From positions 1-42,214 of the forward strand of contig JADGGK010000019.1 in the NCBI GenBank assembly GCA_019689975.1: DNA of 42,214 bases, in the 5' to 3' direction. The DNA comes from Pseudolabrys sp. Lineage in GTDB: Bacteria; Pseudomonadota; Alphaproteobacteria; Rhizobiales; Xanthobacteraceae. The notes beneath the pieces were generated by a model. It was not told where the DNA came from. It did not search any database and was given only the letters and a program-made list of their open reading frames with translations. The first letter of the stretch is position 1. Each line of letters opens with the position of its first letter. This document shows, one piece after another, positions 35,459 to 42,214 of this stretch. The translations under genes were made by a program, and so were the position numbers.

Positions 35459-35485
35459 GGCTCCGCCGCAAGCGCGGAGCCTTTT
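35459..35485 (+). terminator. Intrinsic terminator after the Cys-rich gene
   Basis: A perfect 8-bp stem GGCTCCGC (35459-35466) and GCGGAGCC (35474-35481) with a 7-base loop is followed by TTTT. It lies 26 bases after the stop of the Cys-rich gene and 82 bases before hisD, so hisD likely has its own promoter. Confidence 0.75.
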
Positions 35486-35491
35486 CGTTGA

Positions 35492-35512
35492 TGCGGCGGG
35501 GTTGACGCCGCA
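35492..35512 (+). repeat. Inverted repeat 1 in the hisD upstream region
   Basis: TGCGGCG (35492-35498) and CGCCGCA (35506-35512) form a perfect 7-bp stem with a 7-base loop GGGTTGA. It lies between the terminator at 35459-35485 and the palindrome at 35514-35529. Its role is unknown. Confidence 0.5.
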
Positions 35513-35513
35513 C

Positions 35514-35529
35514 CAATGGTGCACCATTG
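35514..35529. promoter_or_regulatory. 16-bp perfect palindrome upstream of hisD
   Basis: CAATGGTGCACCATTG is a perfect 16-bp palindrome with no spacer, 37 bases before the hisD ATG. As DNA it could be an operator for a dimeric regulator. As RNA it would form only a tight hairpin. No regulator for this site can be named. Confidence 0.5.
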
Positions 35530-35566
35530 ACCTCTGATCCGGGCGTCACCCGGCAGGAACAGGCCG

Positions 35567-36862
35567 ATGCCGCAGCGACTCGACAGCCGCAGCACCGATT
35601 TTCCTCGGCGCTTTGCCGCGCTGCTGGCCGCCAAGCGCGAAGCGATGGCGGAGGTGGAAACGGTCGTGCGGGCGATAATTTCCGACGTGGCGGCACGCGG
35701 GGATCGCGCGCTCCTCGAGCTGAGCGCCAAGTTTGACCGGGTTGACCTCGCGGGCCTCGGCTTGCGCGTGGCCTCGGCCGAAATCGACGCAGCGGAGAAG
35801 TCCTGCGCGCGCGAGGCGCTGGATGCCCTCGAGTTCGCGCGTGACCGCATCGAGGCCTATCATCGCCGACAGAAACCGGTCGACGACCGTTTCACCGACC
35901 AGCTCGGCGTCGAATTCGGCAGCAGATGGACGCCGATCGACGCAGTCGGACTATATGTTCCGGGCGGAACCGCCGCCTATCCTTCATCCGTGCTGATGAA
36001 CGCCGTGCCGGCCAAGGTCGCCGGCGTGCCGCGCGTGGTCATGGTGGTACCGACACCTGACGGCATCGTTTCGCCATTGGTGCTGGCGGCGGCTAAACTT
36101 GCCGGTGTCGACGAAATCTACCGGATTGGCGGCGCGCAGGCGGTGGCCGCACTCGCGTGCGGCACCGAGACCATCAAGCCGGTAGCCAAAGTCGTCGGCC
36201 CGGGCAATGCCTATGTCGCGGCGGCCAAGCGTCTCCTTTTTGGCAAAATCGGCATTGACATGATCGCCGGTCCCTCCGAGGTTTTGGTGCTTGCCGACGA
36301 GACTGGCGATGCGGAGTGGATCGCGGCCGATCTGCTGGCACAAGCCGAGCATGACGCGAGCGCCCAGTCGGTGCTGGTGACCAACAGCGCAGCGCTTGCG
36401 ACCGAGGTCGAGCGCGCACTTGAGCGTCAGCTCGCCACATTGCCTCGCGCCTCGGTCGCTGCGGCGTCGTGGCAGGATTTCGGAGCCATCATCACCGTAC
36501 CGGATCTCATCGCGGCGGTTCCGCTCGTGGACAGGTTTGCCCCTGAACATCTCGAGATCATGGCGCGCAACGCCGATCTCCTTGCCAACAATATTCGTAA
36601 CGCAGGAGCGATTTTCATCGGCACACACACGCCGGAGGCGATCGGCGATTACGTCGCTGGTTGCAACCACGTGCTGCCGACGGCCCGCTCTGCGCGCTTT
36701 TCTTCCGGTCTTGGCGTGATCGACTTCATGAAGCGTACCTCGCTGCTCAAATGCGGGCCGGACCAACTGCGTGCGCTCGCCCCTGCGGCAACGGCGCTTG
36801 CGCGAGCCGAGGGTCTCGAAGCGCACGCCCGATCGATGATGATCCGCCTCAATCGATCATGA
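35567..36862 (+). CDS. hisD: Histidinol dehydrogenase
   Basis: Zinc- and NAD-dependent enzyme that carries out the last two steps of histidine synthesis, histidinol to histidine. The 431-aa length fits. Seen: the nucleotide-fold region [35 protein letters not shown], the zinc ligands in [23 protein letters not shown], and the late GLEAHAR histidine. The ATG at 35567 follows AGGAA. Its stop overlaps UPF0262 (ATGA), so the two are coupled. Other his genes are not in the window, which is normal for split his genes in alphaproteobacteria. Confidence 0.97.
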   Translation: MPQRLDSRSTDFPRRFAALLAAKREAMAEVETVVRAIISDVAARGDRALLELSAKFDRVDLAGLGLRVASAEIDAAEKSCAREALDALEFARDRIEAYHRRQKPVDDRFTDQLGVEFGSRWTPIDAVGLYVPGGTAAYPSSVLMNAVPAKVAGVPRVVMVVPTPDGIVSPLVLAAAKLAGVDEIYRIGGAQAVAALACGTETIKPVAKVVGPGNAYVAAAKRLLFGKIGIDMIAGPSEVLVLADETGDAEWIAADLLAQAEHDASAQSVLVTNSAALATEVERALERQLATLPRASVAAASWQDFGAIITVPDLIAAVPLVDRFAPEHLEIMARNADLLANNIRNAGAIFIGTHTPEAIGDYVAGCNHVLPTARSARFSSGLGVIDFMKRTSLLKCGPDQLRALAPAATALARAEGLEAHARSMMIRLNRS

Positions 36863-37350
36863 GCGCTGCCAGGACACCGGCCGCGCGCAAACGCCTCGTT
36901 GGTGTGACGCTCGACGAGAAAACCATCAACCGTTCCAATCCAGACGTCGAGCACGAACGCCAAATCGCGATTTACGATCTGCTGGAACAGAATTCGTTTG
37001 CGCCAATAGGTCATGACGGCGGACCCTATACTCTGCACCTCTCAATCACGGGCAATCGACTTGTTTTCGACATCCGCGATGAGCATGGAAAACCTGTGGT
37101 GGCGCATCTTCTCTCGCTCACGCCATTGCGGCGGATTGTGAAAGATTATTACACGATCTGCGACAGCTATTATCAGGCGATCCGTACCGCCACCCCCGAC
37201 AAGATCGAGGCGATCGATATGGGACGACGCGCAGTTCACAATGAGGGATCGCGCATATTGATGGAGCGCCTCAAAGGCAAAGTTGCGCTCGACATTGATA
37301 CCGCACGGCGCCTCTTTACATTGTTGTGCGTGCTGCATTGGAGGGGGTGA
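36859..37350 (+). CDS. UPF0262 family protein
   Basis: A 163-aa protein of the UPF0262 family, found in alphaproteobacteria beside hisD. Characteristic segments are [68 protein letters not shown] and [15 protein letters not shown]. No function is assigned. It shares four bases with hisD (ATGA at 36859-36862), so translation is coupled. The strong conservation of the hisD-UPF0262 pair suggests a linked but unknown role. Confidence 0.92.
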   Translation: MSAARTPAARKRLVGVTLDEKTINRSNPDVEHERQIAIYDLLEQNSFAPIGHDGGPYTLHLSITGNRLVFDIRDEHGKPVVAHLLSLTPLRRIVKDYYTICDSYYQAIRTATPDKIEAIDMGRRAVHNEGSRILMERLKGKVALDIDTARRLFTLLCVLHWRG

Positions 37351-37495
37351 CGCCTTGTCGCCGCGGATGGTCGCTCCTGTCTTCCGCAGCATTCGAGCGA
37401 GTGCCGAAGCATGAACAGCAATTGCGGCAAATCGGGCCTCGGACCGTGAAGGATCCTGCACCCTCGAAGGTGGTAAACGGAGGAGTGGAGAAAAA

Positions 37496-37960
37496 TTGGC
37501 CGCCGCGCACTCATCGCGTCCCAAGGCTGTGTTGTTCGCCTGCGGCCTCAACGCGGTGCGCTCGCCGATGGCGGCCGCGCTGTTCCGGACGCTTTACGGC
37601 GAGGCTGTCTATGTCAGCTCGGTTGGGGTACAGAAAGGAGAACTCGATCCATTCGCGGTCGCGGTGATGGAGGAAATAGGCATCGATATATCCCGTCATA
37701 CGCCGCTGACATTCGAGGAGCTCGACGAACTCGAAGGATTGAATTTCGACCTGATCGTGACGCTGTCGCCGCCGGCCCACCACAAGGCGCTGGAATTGAC
37801 GCGCATGCACGCCATGCAGGTGGAATACTGGCCGACCATCGACCCAACCGCTACCGAAGGCAATCGTGAACAGCGACTTGATGCCTATCGCGAATTGCGT
37901 GAGCAGCTGATGTCGCAGATTCGTGCCCGTTTCGGCGGCGCGCCCGGCGGCAATGAGTGA
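37496..37960 (+). CDS. Low-molecular-weight protein tyrosine phosphatase family
   Basis: A 154-aa protein with the phosphatase P-loop CGLNAVRS (Cys16, Arg22, Ser23; the CX5RS signature) near the N-terminus and the general-acid aspartate in WPTIDPTA (Asp116). The family includes protein tyrosine phosphatases and thioredoxin-coupled arsenate reductases; in this locus the gene is often called an arsenate reductase-like phosphatase. No second cysteine pair typical of ArsC-type reductases is evident, so a phosphatase is favoured. It starts with TTG at 37496, with GGAG five bases upstream. It lies 145 bases after UPF0262. Confidence 0.88.
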   Translation: MAAAHSSRPKAVLFACGLNAVRSPMAAALFRTLYGEAVYVSSVGVQKGELDPFAVAVMEEIGIDISRHTPLTFEELDELEGLNFDLIVTLSPPAHHKALELTRMHAMQVEYWPTIDPTATEGNREQRLDAYRELREQLMSQIRARFGGAPGGNE

Positions 37961-38028
37961 GTTGTGGTTTGTGCCTTGTTCCGGTAGGTTCCGCGCTTCA
38001 GAGTCTCCATGACAGTTTATCCACCCCG

Positions 38029-38652
38029 ATGATTGGCCGGCCCAAACTTGTGCTTGCCTCCGGCTCGCCGCGGCGGCTTGCACTCATAAACCAGGTTGGC
38101 ATCGAGCCGGATGCCTTGAAGCCGGCGAACGTGGACGAGACGCCGAGGCGCGGCGAAATCCCACGCGCCTATGCCACGCGCCTTGCGCGCAGCAAGGCCG
38201 CGGCGGCGCTTGAAAATGTGAAGCTCGATGATGAGTTGCGCGGGGCCTATATTCTGGCGGCCGATACCGTGGTTGCCGTCGGTCGCCGCATTCTGCCCAA
38301 AGCCGAATTACTCGATGAGGCGGCGCAATGCCTCCGCCTCCTGTCGGGGCGCAACCATCGCGTCTACACGGCGATTTGCCTGGTCACCCCGAAGGAATCC
38401 TTTCGTCAGCGTCTGGTCGAAACACGCGTCCGCTTCAAACGCTTGTCGGAGGAGGACATCGAAGCCTATCTGGCCTCGGGCGAATGGCGCGGCAAAGCCG
38501 GCGGATACGCCGCGCAAGGCATTGCCGGCGGTTTTATGGTCAAGATCGTCGGCTCCTACTCCAATGTAGTCGGCCTGCCACTCTATGAGACGCTTGCCCT
38601 GCTCGGCGGGGAAGGCTTTCCGATCCGGTTTGGCTGGCTGAATGCCGTCTGA
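38029..38652 (+). CDS. maf: Maf family nucleotide pyrophosphatase
   Basis: House-cleaning nucleoside triphosphate pyrophosphatase of the Maf family, 207 aa. Seen: [19 protein letters not shown] (phosphate-binding SGSPRR), the [16 protein letters not shown] catalytic strand with its aspartate, [13 protein letters not shown], and the C-terminal [28 protein letters not shown]. The ATG at 38029 directly precedes the conserved start and fits family length, though no good ribosome binding site is seen. infA, which often lies between the phosphatase gene and maf, is not present here. Confidence 0.93.
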   Translation: MIGRPKLVLASGSPRRLALINQVGIEPDALKPANVDETPRRGEIPRAYATRLARSKAAAALENVKLDDELRGAYILAADTVVAVGRRILPKAELLDEAAQCLRLLSGRNHRVYTAICLVTPKESFRQRLVETRVRFKRLSEEDIEAYLASGEWRGKAGGYAAQGIAGGFMVKIVGSYSNVVGLPLYETLALLGGEGFPIRFGWLNAV

Positions 38653-38783
38653 ATTCGCTATCATGTGGTTCGAGCGGGCGTGGGCGAGGTCGTGTGTCTG
38701 CTCTTCGCAGCGACGTGCCGCGGCGTGCGGATTTCCGTTCCGGATGCTGCGCCCGCACCTGCACATGACGAAACGCGGTCTGC

Positions 38784-40295
38784 ATGAATATCGCATTGTG
38801 GCTTCATCGGTGCGGCCTCAGTCATCCGCAAATGCCGGCCGTGGCGGTCGGCACGCGCGCGGTCCTGACCTATGGGGATCTTGCGGAGCGCGCCGCACGG
38901 CTTGCGGGTGCGCTGCGCACGCAGCTTGAGCTGCAAGCCGGCGACCGCGTCGCCATTGTGGCGAAGAACACGCCGGCTTATGTCGAACTGCTCCACGGCG
39001 TTTGGCACGCCGGCTGTGTCGCGGTGCCCGCCAATGCCAAACTGCACGGCGCGGAACTCGGCTATATCCTCGAACAGTCCGGAGCTCGGGTCTGCTTCGC
39101 GTCGCCGGGCCTCGACACCGATATCGCCCCGCATGCCCCCGACACTTTGGCGCATCTGATTACGATCGGAAGTCTCGCCTACGAAAAGCTCATGACCGCC
39201 GATGCCATTGACGTGGTGCCGCGCAGCGGCGGCGACCTTGCCTGGCTTTTCTACACGTCGGGTACGACCGGTCGGCCGAAAGGTGCGATGCTGACGCACC
39301 GCAACCTCAATTGGGCGAGCCACGCCTATGCGGCCGAAGTCGATCCCGTCTCGCCGGGCGACGCCATCCTGCATGCGGCGCCCATGAGCCACGGGTCCGG
39401 CCTCTATATCATGCCGCATGTAGCGCGATTGGGCGTGCAGGTGATCCCGGAAAGCGGCGGATTCGAACCCGCAGAAATAATCGCGCTATTCAATGCCTGG
39501 CCGCGGATTTCGATGTTCGCAGCGCCGACGATGATCAAGCGACTGCTGACGCAATCCGCCGATTGCAATGTCGAGAACATTCGCACGCTGATCTGGGGCG
39601 GTGCACCAATGTATGTCGAAGACGCGCTCGCGGCACTTGACCGCTTCGGCCCGCGCCTTGCGCAGATTTACGGTCAAGGCGAATCGCCAATGACGATCAC
39701 GACGCTCTCGAAGCAGGATATTGCGGTGCGCGACCATCCGCGTTGGCGTGCGCGGTTGGGTTCCGCTGGCAAACCATACGCGTGCGTCGAGGTGAGTGTG
39801 GCCGATCGCGACGACAGGCCTGTCGCGCAGGGTGAGCCCGGCGAGATACTGGTGCGAGGCGAGGTGGTAATGGCGGGCTATTGGCGGAATGCCGAGGCAA
39901 CCGCGGCGTCCCTTCGGTCCGGCTGGCTGCATACCGGCGATATCGGCCTTTTTGACGAGGAAGGTTATCTCCATTTGAAGGATCGGTCCAAGGATCTCAT
40001 TATTTCCGGCGGTTCGAACATCTATCCGCGCGAAGTCGAGGAGGTGCTGCTCAAGCATGCGGGCGTGCGCGAAGTTTCGGTGATCGGCCGGCCGGATCGC
40101 GACTGGGGCGAGATCGTCGTTGCCTATGTGGTCGGCGATGCGAGTCCCGCCGAGCTCGACGCGCTGTGTCTTGCGCATATCGCGCGTTTCAAGCGTCCCA
40201 AGGACTACGTGTTCGTCGATGCCCTGCCGAAGAACAACTATGGAAAAATCCTCAAGACCGAGCTGCGCGAGCGAGACGCTGCGCGCCGGCGTTAG
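38784..40295 (+). CDS. AMP-dependent acyl-CoA synthetase/ligase
   Basis: ANL-superfamily enzyme that activates a carboxylic acid as an acyl-adenylate and then usually an acyl-CoA. The 503-aa product has the P-loop YTSGTTGRPKGAML (about 157-170), the YGQGESP motif, GWLHTGDIGLFDEEGYL with the ribose-binding aspartate, the hinge DRSKDLIISGGSNIYPREVEE, and the catalytic lysine Lys488 in PKNNYGKILKTEL. The substrate is not evident; an aromatic or phenylpropanoid acid is possible from its neighbour. It abuts the LigB-type gene, suggesting one catabolic unit. The pair sits between maf and yacG, where such genes are not expected. Confidence 0.9.
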   Translation: MNIALWLHRCGLSHPQMPAVAVGTRAVLTYGDLAERAARLAGALRTQLELQAGDRVAIVAKNTPAYVELLHGVWHAGCVAVPANAKLHGAELGYILEQSGARVCFASPGLDTDIAPHAPDTLAHLITIGSLAYEKLMTADAIDVVPRSGGDLAWLFYTSGTTGRPKGAMLTHRNLNWASHAYAAEVDPVSPGDAILHAAPMSHGSGLYIMPHVARLGVQVIPESGGFEPAEIIALFNAWPRISMFAAPTMIKRLLTQSADCNVENIRTLIWGGAPMYVEDALAALDRFGPRLAQIYGQGESPMTITTLSKQDIAVRDHPRWRARLGSAGKPYACVEVSVADRDDRPVAQGEPGEILVRGEVVMAGYWRNAEATAASLRSGWLHTGDIGLFDEEGYLHLKDRSKDLIISGGSNIYPREVEEVLLKHAGVREVSVIGRPDRDWGEIVVAYVVGDASPAELDALCLAHIARFKRPKDYVFVDALPKNNYGKILKTELRERDAARRR

Positions 40296-40307
40296 ATGGG
40301 AACCGGC

Positions 40308-41297
40308 ATGAGCGAAATCGTCCTTGCAATCGGAACCTCGCACAGCCCGCTGCTCAATAGTCCGCCTGAAGACTATCCGAAGCACGCTGCGATCGATGCC
40401 TCCGGCCGCAAGCTACTCGACAAGGACGGCAGGCCTTGCACCTATGGGGAGCTGCTCGCCAAGGCCGACCCCTCGATCAGGCAGCAGATCGAGCCGAGCG
40501 TTCTCGAGCAACGTTCTGCGCGCTGTACCGAGAACATCGCACGGCTCGCGCGTGCACTCGGCGATGCTAGGCTCGATGCACTCATTGTCGTTGGCGATGA
40601 TCAGCACGAGCAGTACTCGGACGACAACATGCCGGCGATTCTCGTTTATTGGGGCGAGACGATCGAAAACAATCCGCTGCCCATGGACGAGGATGTCCCT
40701 GCCTTCTGGCGCAAGGCGCGTTCGCAGTTTCACGAGATGAACGCAAGTCGCCGCTATCCGGTTGACTCGAAGCTCGCGCTTCACATCATCGAGCAACTGA
40801 TCGAGCAGGATTTTGACGTGAGCCAGGCCAGGCGCCTGGGCAGGGCGCACGGCGAGGGTCATGCTTTCGGCTTCGTCCATCGGCGCATGATGCACGAGTG
40901 CGTGATCCCGATCGTGCCGATCGCGATCAACACCTATTTCCCGCCCAACCAGCCGCACCCGCGCCGCTGCTACCGGCTCGGGCAGGCGATCCGCGCGGCG
41001 GTGGAAAGTGCGCCGGGCAAGGCGCGGATCGGCATATTGGCATCCGGCGGTCTCAGTCATTTCACCATCGACGAGGATCTCGACCGCGGTGTACTCGAAG
41101 CCTGCCGGCGCAACGACGCGGGGGCGTTGTCCTCGATTCCCCTCCGGAAGCTCAATTCCGGTTCCTCGGAGATTCGCAACTGGATCGTGGTGGCAGGCGC
41201 AGCTGGTCATCTGAACTGCGTCTGGCAGGAGTACATTCCGTGCTACCGTTCTGCGGCCGGCACCGGTTGCGGCATGGGCTTCGCGCTGTGGAGGTGA
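40308..41297 (+). CDS. Extradiol ring-cleavage dioxygenase, LigB type
   Basis: A 329-aa protein of the class III (LigB) extradiol dioxygenase family, which use Fe(II) to open catechol-type rings such as protocatechuate or gallate. Likely metal and catalytic histidines are seen: His12 in GTSHSPLL, His100 in GDDQHEQY, His185/His191 in HAFGFVHRRM and His251 in ASGGLSHFTID. The C-terminus ENWIV-like segment here is EIRNWIVVAGAAGHLNC. The start is ATG 40308 (MSEIVLAIGTSHSP); an ATG at 40296, directly after the synthetase stop, is in frame. No LigA-like small subunit is present, so it is a one-component type or needs a partner elsewhere. The true substrate is unknown. Confidence 0.88.
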   Translation: MSEIVLAIGTSHSPLLNSPPEDYPKHAAIDASGRKLLDKDGRPCTYGELLAKADPSIRQQIEPSVLEQRSARCTENIARLARALGDARLDALIVVGDDQHEQYSDDNMPAILVYWGETIENNPLPMDEDVPAFWRKARSQFHEMNASRRYPVDSKLALHIIEQLIEQDFDVSQARRLGRAHGEGHAFGFVHRRMMHECVIPIVPIAINTYFPPNQPHPRRCYRLGQAIRAAVESAPGKARIGILASGGLSHFTIDEDLDRGVLEACRRNDAGALSSIPLRKLNSGSSEIRNWIVVAGAAGHLNCVWQEYIPCYRSAAGTGCGMGFALWR

Positions 41298-41525
41298 ATG
41301 CCTATATTGCCGGACATGAGCGCGCTCGATCCGAACGTCTCCTCCGCGACCTGCCCGATCTGCGGTAGGCGGAGCGAGCAGATGTTCCGCCCCTTCTGTT
41401 CGCGACGTTGCGCCGATATCGACCTCAACCGCTGGCTGTCCGGAGTTTATGCCGTCCCGGTCGAGGACGATAGCGACGAGGACGGAGCGCGTCCGCCCGA
41501 AAGGGAGGCAGACAAACCCGCGTAA
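41298..41525 (+). CDS. yacG: YacG-type zinc-ribbon protein (DNA gyrase inhibitor)
   Basis: A 75-aa zinc-ribbon protein; YacG of Escherichia coli binds and inhibits DNA gyrase. The four zinc cysteines are TCPICG (Cys19, Cys22) and FCSRRCADIDLNRWL (Cys34, Cys38), with the family's DLNRWLSGVYAVP after them. The tail is acidic. The ATG at 41298 follows the LigB stop directly with GGAGG three bases before; ATG 41316 is an alternative. In related genomes yacG often follows maf closely; here the catabolic pair separates them. Confidence 0.9.
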   Translation: MPILPDMSALDPNVSSATCPICGRRSEQMFRPFCSRRCADIDLNRWLSGVYAVPVEDDSDEDGARPPEREADKPA

Positions 41526-42060
41526 ACGCCGCGCGCCGAGCGCGCCGATGGTCGGGCGACCGCAACGCAGCCTGCGAACGCGCTCGCGCGCCGGGTCCGG
41601 TTGGACGCCGGAGTGGGGCCACCGCGCGTGGCGGCGGTCTTGCGGCCAGTGTCGACGCTCCAGCCGCCCCGGCCGCTCTCGCCGAGCGGCACAGGAAATT
41701 AGCCGGGTTGCGGTTTTTTTTGCGTGGAGGGTGCGGACGACGCATCGCCGTGGCCCCGCTCCTGTGCCAGGGCCTTGCGCTCATGTGGCGGTTCCGCGTG
41801 GTTCTCGGCGTGAGAGACCTCGACGGGGCGCATGACCGAGCGGCCGCGGGGGGCGGGCGAATGGCGGCGCGGGCTTGACGGCACGACCGTCGCCGCCTGT
41901 CCGGCTGCGGCGGCGCGTGCGGCGGCTCGACCCTGCGCGTGCATCCTTCGCCGCGGCGTCCATTGCCGGCGCGTCGATGCGATCGCGCAGGCCGCTTGCC
42001 AAGGCGCGGTCGAGACGTTAGCTATCCCTACCCGTCGTGCCTGCGAGCGACGGTTCAGAA
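41526..42060. other. Gap between yacG and tRNA-Arg, no gene supported
   Basis: This very GC-rich stretch has many open frames but none with recognisable domains or clear starts. It contains the possible terminator at 41672-41721 and presumably the tRNA promoter near its end. Long minus-strand frames here are Arg/Ala/Pro-rich, as expected by chance. Confidence 0.4.
41672..41721 (+). terminator. Possible terminator after yacG
   Basis: A perfect 7-bp hairpin GCCGCTC (41672-41678) and GAGCGGC (41684-41690) is nested within a weaker CCCG/CGGG pairing (41668-41671 with 41704-41707). A run of eight T residues follows at 41714-41721. The T run is rather far from the inner hairpin, so this is a tentative terminator. 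Confidence 0.4.
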
Positions 42061-42137
42061 GCGCCCGTAGCTCAGCTGGATAGAGCACCAGACTACGAAT
42101 CTGGGGGTCAGGAGTTCGAATCTCTTCGGGCGCGCCA
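42061..42137 (+). tRNA. tRNA-Arg (ACG anticodon)
   Basis: A complete cloverleaf: acceptor GCGCCCG/CGGGCGC, D arm GCTC-GAGC, anticodon stem CCAGA/TCTGG with loop CTACGAA (anticodon ACG, to become ICG), T loop TTCGAAT, and an encoded CCA. The length is 77 bases. tRNA-Arg genes are common integration sites, but no integrase is visible before the window ends. Confidence 0.97.
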
Positions 42138-42139
42138 CC

Positions 42140-42183
42140 GTTTCACGCCGTTGAAACCATGGGAAATTTATTGGTCCCCATGG
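42140..42183. repeat. Two adjacent inverted repeats after tRNA-Arg
   Basis: GTTTCA (42140-42145) pairs with TGAAAC (42152-42157), and directly next CCATGGG (42157-42163) pairs with CCCATGG (42177-42183) around an AT-rich 13-base loop. They start three bases after the tRNA 3' end. They may end the tRNA transcript; no T tract follows on the plus strand. Confidence 0.4.
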
Positions 42184-42214
42184 AAACCCGATCGCGCCGG
42201 CAGCTGGCGCCATA

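Noticed and set aside
38009-38032. A seven-codon frame overlapping the maf start as a leader peptide
   Set aside because: It has no ribosome binding site and such short frames are common by chance.
1-42214. CRISPR arrays, insertion sequences, FNR/FixK boxes and phage genes
   Set aside because: No regularly spaced repeats, transposase or integrase frames, or TTGAT-N4-ATCAA type sites were seen by eye. This is a visual check, not a search.

Overview
The window looks like a chromosomal segment of an alphaproteobacterium of the order Hyphomicrobiales (Rhizobiales), near the Bradyrhizobiaceae/Xanthobacteraceae. The evidence is high GC content, a C4-pathway 5-aminolevulinate synthase (hemA) with a putative Irr box, an F0 ATP synthase operon that is separate from F1 and has paired b and b' subunits, a coxB-coxA-ctaB-ctaG-coxC-SURF1 order, and a murA-DUF2948-hisD-UPF0262-LMW phosphatase-maf-yacG block. 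The genus cannot be read from the sequence with confidence.

Layout. (1) 359-6748: aa3-type cytochrome c oxidase operon (coxB, coxA, ctaB, a 54-aa membrane protein, ctaG, coxC), a decayed DUF983 gene, and SURF1. (2) 6833-10856: thrC, an M16 peptidase, a GNAT acetyltransferase and a putative lipoprotein. (3) 11225-14170: a compact mercury module, merR divergent from merT-merP-merF-merA, with a recognisable MerR operator and gene-poor flanks. (4) 14468-16891 (minus): atpI-atpB-atpE-atpB'-atpF behind a strong sigma70-type promoter. (5) 17154-18379: a secreted coiled-coil protein and a YjbQ-family protein. (6) 18571-24635: an MHS-family transporter, a LuxR-type response regulator and a 1171-aa hybrid kinase with a transporter-like sensor (CrbS/CrbR-like). 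(7) 24871-31822: an AbrB-family membrane protein, hemA (minus), an IlvD/Edd sugar-acid dehydratase, and a PAS-PAS-GGDEF-EAL protein. (8) 31951-42137: tRNA-Thr, a small basic protein, murA, a ModA-like binding protein whose signal peptide is in another frame, DUF2948, a Cys-rich secreted protein, hisD, UPF0262, LMW phosphatase, maf, an acyl-CoA synthetase plus LigB-type dioxygenase pair, yacG and tRNA-Arg.

Together the genes cover terminal respiration and its copper/heme assembly factors, proton-driven ATP synthesis, heme synthesis, cell-wall and histidine synthesis, and an accessory mercury resistance cassette. No CRISPR array, transposase, integrase or rRNA was seen. The points most worth a second look are the broken DUF983 gene inside the cox operon, the split signal peptide/mature frame of the ModA-like protein at a G6/A6 tract, the putative Irr box at hemA, the run of three perfect inverted repeats before hisD, and the catabolic gene pair lodged between maf and yacG.
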